Origin: a virus
Reading direction: 5' to 3' (one strand)
Virus record (IMG/VR): IMGVR_UViG_3300002906_000006
Coordinates: 1 to 29,152 of that record
Length of the DNA stretch: 29,152 nucleotides
Shown here: one piece after another, positions 26,335 to 29,152 of the stretch
How the letters are laid out: each line of letters opens with the position of its first letter
How positions within the stretch are numbered: position 1 is the first letter of the stretch
The notes under the pieces: generated by a model
Seen by the model: only the letters and a program-made list of their open reading frames with translations
Told to the model about the DNA's origin: nothing
Databases searched by the model: none
Program-made: the position numbers and the translations under genes

Positions 26335-29152
26335 TATTTAAGCTCCTGCAATAGCTGATAAATCTTAGCCTGTTTACTGGACTTCACGTGACCTTGCATC
26401 TTGACTTGCGGTTCTACTAATCTAGATTTAAGTCCTTCTCGAATACCTTTGAGAATCTCATCATGAGTAAAACCTTCTTCTACCATCTTTGAGATAAGAT
26501 CATGATTATCGCGCTTATCATTCAAAAGACGATCTACAATCTCTTTCTTGGTATCAGCAAATCTAGTAGTACGTTCCTGTCCAGCTCTCTCCGCCACGAA
26601 ACTCTCAGTCTTGTATGTAGCTTCTGGCAAGGTATAAGTACCCAATCTCCGAGCTTGCCAATCCTCGGGAGTTCGATTATACTGAGCAGCACCACCAGCA
26701 TTACGCTCATATGGCACACCATCAGGCGTATGTCTACGTTCGATATCAGCCCAGTTCCACCACGGAATAGGAGTAGAACGGGGGGATACGCCCTTCATCG
26801 CTTCACGTTTCTCAGTTTCTGTGGCACGATCAAATTGATCCTTCGCGCCGATATAACCCGCATTACCGAGGTTCCACCAGAAGTTCACTCCCGGGGCAAA
26901 CGAACCAGTTAAGGTTGGTGCAGAGAATGTAGCACCTAGGTTGAGACCATTCTCGAATCCAGTGGCTTTGCCAATCATATCACCAGCAAGACCATACCGT
27001 ACATTCTTGTCCTTGACGTGGGACATCACAAACTCCGTCATACTCGGAATCTTCCAACCAAAGATCTGATTCAGCCAGTGAGTCAGTACATCCCCTTCCT
27101 TCATACCTATAATACCCATCAAACCACCTAGCATAAGATTAATGGCCATAAACTCTGCCAGAGGTATAATATGGCCAGGTTTACCTTCCATAATCCCTTT
27201 ACCCGAGTGTTTAAGGTATTCTTTGAGCATACCTGCCCAAGTGGTCGGATAGTTCTGGAGTGGAGATAGAGCTTGTCCAATATCTGAACTACGACTAAAC
27301 ACATGAGCTTTCTCGTAGTAGCGATTAGTGACCATGTATTTGTCGGTCAGTTCTTTGGCCACGTGATAAATCTCTTTATCATCCTTGGCGATGGTATCAT
27401 AACTCATCTCTCGCAAAAGCTTCACGGCAAAGAGCCCGGCAGGTTTACGCACTACATGCTTCTCCAAAGCCTGATTAGTAGAGATTCCAGTTAGATGATC
27501 TACGGAGGTAGAACGTGCATCTTTAAGCACGTCTCCAGTTGCATAGTTACCATAGTCATATTTGAAACTGGCTTCAATGGCACCAATTTTCTCCAACTCC
27601 GCACGATCCTTAATGAAGTCTCCGGTAGCTCCCCGAACAAGATCATTGTAAGTAGAGAACATCGCCTTTTCTATAGCCATCTCTATCTCGAGATTACCCA
27701 TACCTTTCTGTTGCATGAGCATTCTCATGGCAGGTCTCATAAAGGTATGTTGGAAGATCTGTGCCGTAAGGTACGGGAAGTTCCAGAAACCAATAAGGAG
27801 GGTAGTACCCGCCCTATTACCCATCTTGATAAAATCGTTGGTAAATCGTCTTGGCAGGCTGAGTTGTCCAAGAGTCCCTACTTTTAAAGTACCACGAATA
27901 AAACCACTAATAACATCAGAAACGGCTTCCATGGCTTTATTAGCACCACCACGAGCCGTATCCGTAGATTCTAAAGCATACGCTCTAGCACGTTGGTGAG
28001 GACCATTCTCTGGGGTAATATCAACAATATCATTATAAAGCTTATCAAGCTGGCGATGAGCTAGGTATTCGTAGGCATTACGGATGTACTCCTCTGAAAC
28101 ACGTTCATAGTCGTGCAGAGGCTTCGCAGGATCATACCAAGTACCTTCCCCGGTACCAGCAGCACCCTCAAACTGACGACGCTTCATACCGTGTTTAGAG
28201 AAGCCAGAACGCCTAAAGGCTTCAGCAAGAGCCTTAGCAGCCGGGTCTTTGGTTTCCTTCTCTAACTGACGGAGGATGATCTCGAGAGATTCAAAGTCAA
28301 CACCGGGCTGCCGTTTACGCTCAACAGAACTAATATCGTATTCCGGATGCTCTTTTTGGAGCTTCTCTAGTTTAGGTTCAAGATAACTACCCATGACCTT
28401 TACGGTCTCTCCAGTACCTTTATGTTTAAAGAATGTAAGGTAAGCACCATCGTATTCAGCAGGAGACCAGTAGTTAGGTAACTCAGCAATAGGTTCTCGT
28501 CCTTCAGCTTTAAGGAACTTGTTAATGTCTGCCAGAACTACTTTATTAATACGCACACGATCCATATAGGATCGAAGTTGAGTATCAGTCAATGGATGGC
28601 CGTGTAGTTCTTCTGCTCGTTTCTGGACAAGTTCAGGTGTCAGGAAACCGGGCTCATTATTGAAAGATTGCCCGATTTCATTAACTTGCTGTCGCTCCGT
28701 AGTATTGAGCTTCTTCCATTCGTAGTTATAGGTACCGGGTTCAGGTTTCTTGTAACTAGCACCATGAAGTAGGTCCGCAGCTTGTTGCTGCGCCATATTC
28801 TTGATGCGGTGAATGTTACTTGAAGCCCATGATAGTAGTGGATGATCAGAGGCTACAAATCGCCCATTGATTATCTTACCAATAACGTGCTTACCGAGCA
28901 CTCCGATATCTTTAAGATTAACAGTATTGGCTAGGATGTCTTTAATCTCCTCAGCGGAGCGATCATCTATATATTGATTTCGAATACCCTTTAAACCCGG
29001 ATTAGCATCTAGGACTTCTTTGATGTGCTTTTGTGGGTGCCCAGACAGGATAGGAGCAAGATCAGGTTTATTACCTTCATAGACAGCTCTAATCACGGAA
29101 TCTAGCAGGACAATACCACGGCCTTCCATCTCTTTCTTAAATTGCTCATATT
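26334..29152 (-). CDS. Very large internal virion-type protein (N-terminus beyond window)
   Basis: The minus-strand frame is open from the right edge to a TAA at 26334-26336. About 939 residues are visible and no stop lies upstream in the window, so the ATG at 29129 is unlikely to be the true start. The protein is mostly helical with long charged stretches (residues about 100-330 of the visible part) and several hydrophobic segments (LLIGFWNFPYLTAQIF, INLMLGGLMGIIGM). This matches large internal core or ejection proteins of podoviruses rather than a soluble enzyme. No lytic transglycosylase motif is seen in this part. A tape-measure-like role cannot be excluded. Confidence 0.65.
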   Translation of the reverse strand, partial: YEQFKKEMEGRGIVLLDSVIRAVYEGNKPDLAPILSGHPQKHIKEVLDANPGLKGIRNQYIDDRSAEEIKDILANTVNLKDIGVLGKHVIGKIINGRFVASDHPLLSWASSNIHRIKNMAQQQAADLLHGASYKKPEPGTYNYEWKKLNTTERQQVNEIGQSFNNEPGFLTPELVQKRAEELHGHPLTDTQLRSYMDRVRINKVVLADINKFLKAEGREPIAELPNYWSPAEYDGAYLTFFKHKGTGETVKVMGSYLEPKLEKLQKEHPEYDISSVERKRQPGVDFESLEIILRQLEKETKDPAAKALAEAFRRSGFSKHGMKRRQFEGAAGTGEGTWYDPAKPLHDYERVSEEYIRNAYEYLAHRQLDKLYNDIVDITPENGPHQRARAYALESTDTARGGANKAMEAVSDVISGFIRGTLKVGTLGQLSLPRRFTNDFIKMGNRAGTTLLIGFWNFPYLTAQIFQHTFMRPAMRMLMQQKGMGNLEIEMAIEKAMFSTYNDLVRGATGDFIKDRAELEKIGAIEASFKYDYGNYATGDVLKDARSTSVDHLTGISTNQALEKHVVRKPAGLFAVKLLREMSYDTIAKDDKEIYHVAKELTDKYMVTNRYYEKAHVFSRSSDIGQALSPLQNYPTTWAGMLKEYLKHSGKGIMEGKPGHIIPLAEFMAINLMLGGLMGIIGMKEGDVLTHWLNQIFGWKIPSMTEFVMSHVKDKNVRYGLAGDMIGKATGFENGLNLGATFSAPTLTGSFAPGVNFWWNLGNAGYIGAKDQFDRATETEKREAMKGVSPRSTPIPWWNWADIERRHTPDGVPYERNAGGAAQYNRTPEDWQARRLGTYTLPEATYKTESFVAERAGQERTTRFADTKKEIVDRLLNDKRDNHDLISKMVEEGFTHDEILKGIREGLKSRLVEPQVKMQGHVKSSKQAKIYQLLQELK

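Noticed and set aside
26502-27999. Plus-strand ORFs opposite the large virion-type gene
   Set aside because: The minus-strand frame is open for over 900 codons with protein-like content. The plus-strand frames are shadows.

Overview
This window is a stretch of a tailed double-stranded DNA phage genome, and I see no host genes in it. Positions 1 to about 25,820 are one tightly packed rightward block with ATGA, GTGA and TAATG overlaps and many TTG or GTG starts. It meets a leftward block of at least three genes from 25,799 to the right edge, which looks like the start of the virion-gene arm. Replication uses a T7-style or podovirus-style set: a TOPRIM primase, a separate DnaB-type helicase, a family A DNA polymerase, a 5'-3' exonuclease and endonuclease I. 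The host cannot be named, although two near-consensus sigma70 promoters argue for a bacterium with an ordinary housekeeping sigma factor.

Layout. (1) 1-1,550: small unknown and membrane proteins. (2) 1,588-9,810: an amidoligase cassette. It holds a class I glutamine-amidotransferase-like hydrolase, two different amidoligases (one phiEco32-like COOH-NH2 ligase and one GLEIEIEN-type), a class II glutamine amidotransferase and an ATP-grasp ligase, interleaved with GNAT-like proteins. Together these could release ammonia from glutamine and form or hydrolyse amide bonds on a small molecule, peptide or base. The substrate is not visible. (3) 9,810-11,932: zinc-ribbon proteins, primase and a HAD-type deoxyribonucleotidase. 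(4) 11,933-12,910: an island unlike the rest of the window, with a consensus promoter, a PD-(D/E)XK nuclease and then about 500 bases without a credible gene. That stretch contains a type I hammerhead ribozyme, several strong hairpins including a 94-base nested domain, and a tRNA-like T arm at its end. A second sigma70 promoter follows, very close to the helicase start. (5) 12,911-21,775: the replication and recombination genes, with an HNH gene and an endonuclease VII gene inserted, and a DNA polymerase cut into two ORFs just before catalytic motif A. (6) 21,791-24,265: small unknown proteins, a metallophosphoesterase, a dATP/dGTP diphosphohydrolase-like protein and a deoxyribosyltransferase-like protein. 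(7) 24,274-25,818: holin, Ntn-hydrolase-like protein and a DUF5675-like protein. (8) 25,799-29,152, minus strand: a coiled-coil membrane protein, a Gln/Asn-rich protein and a very large virion-type protein that runs off the edge.

The most unusual item is the hammerhead plus large structured RNA island. Next come the amidoligase cassette with its set of up to five GxCG-motif GNAT-like paralogues, and the naturally split DNA polymerase. All assignments are from reading the sequence. No database search or folding program was run.
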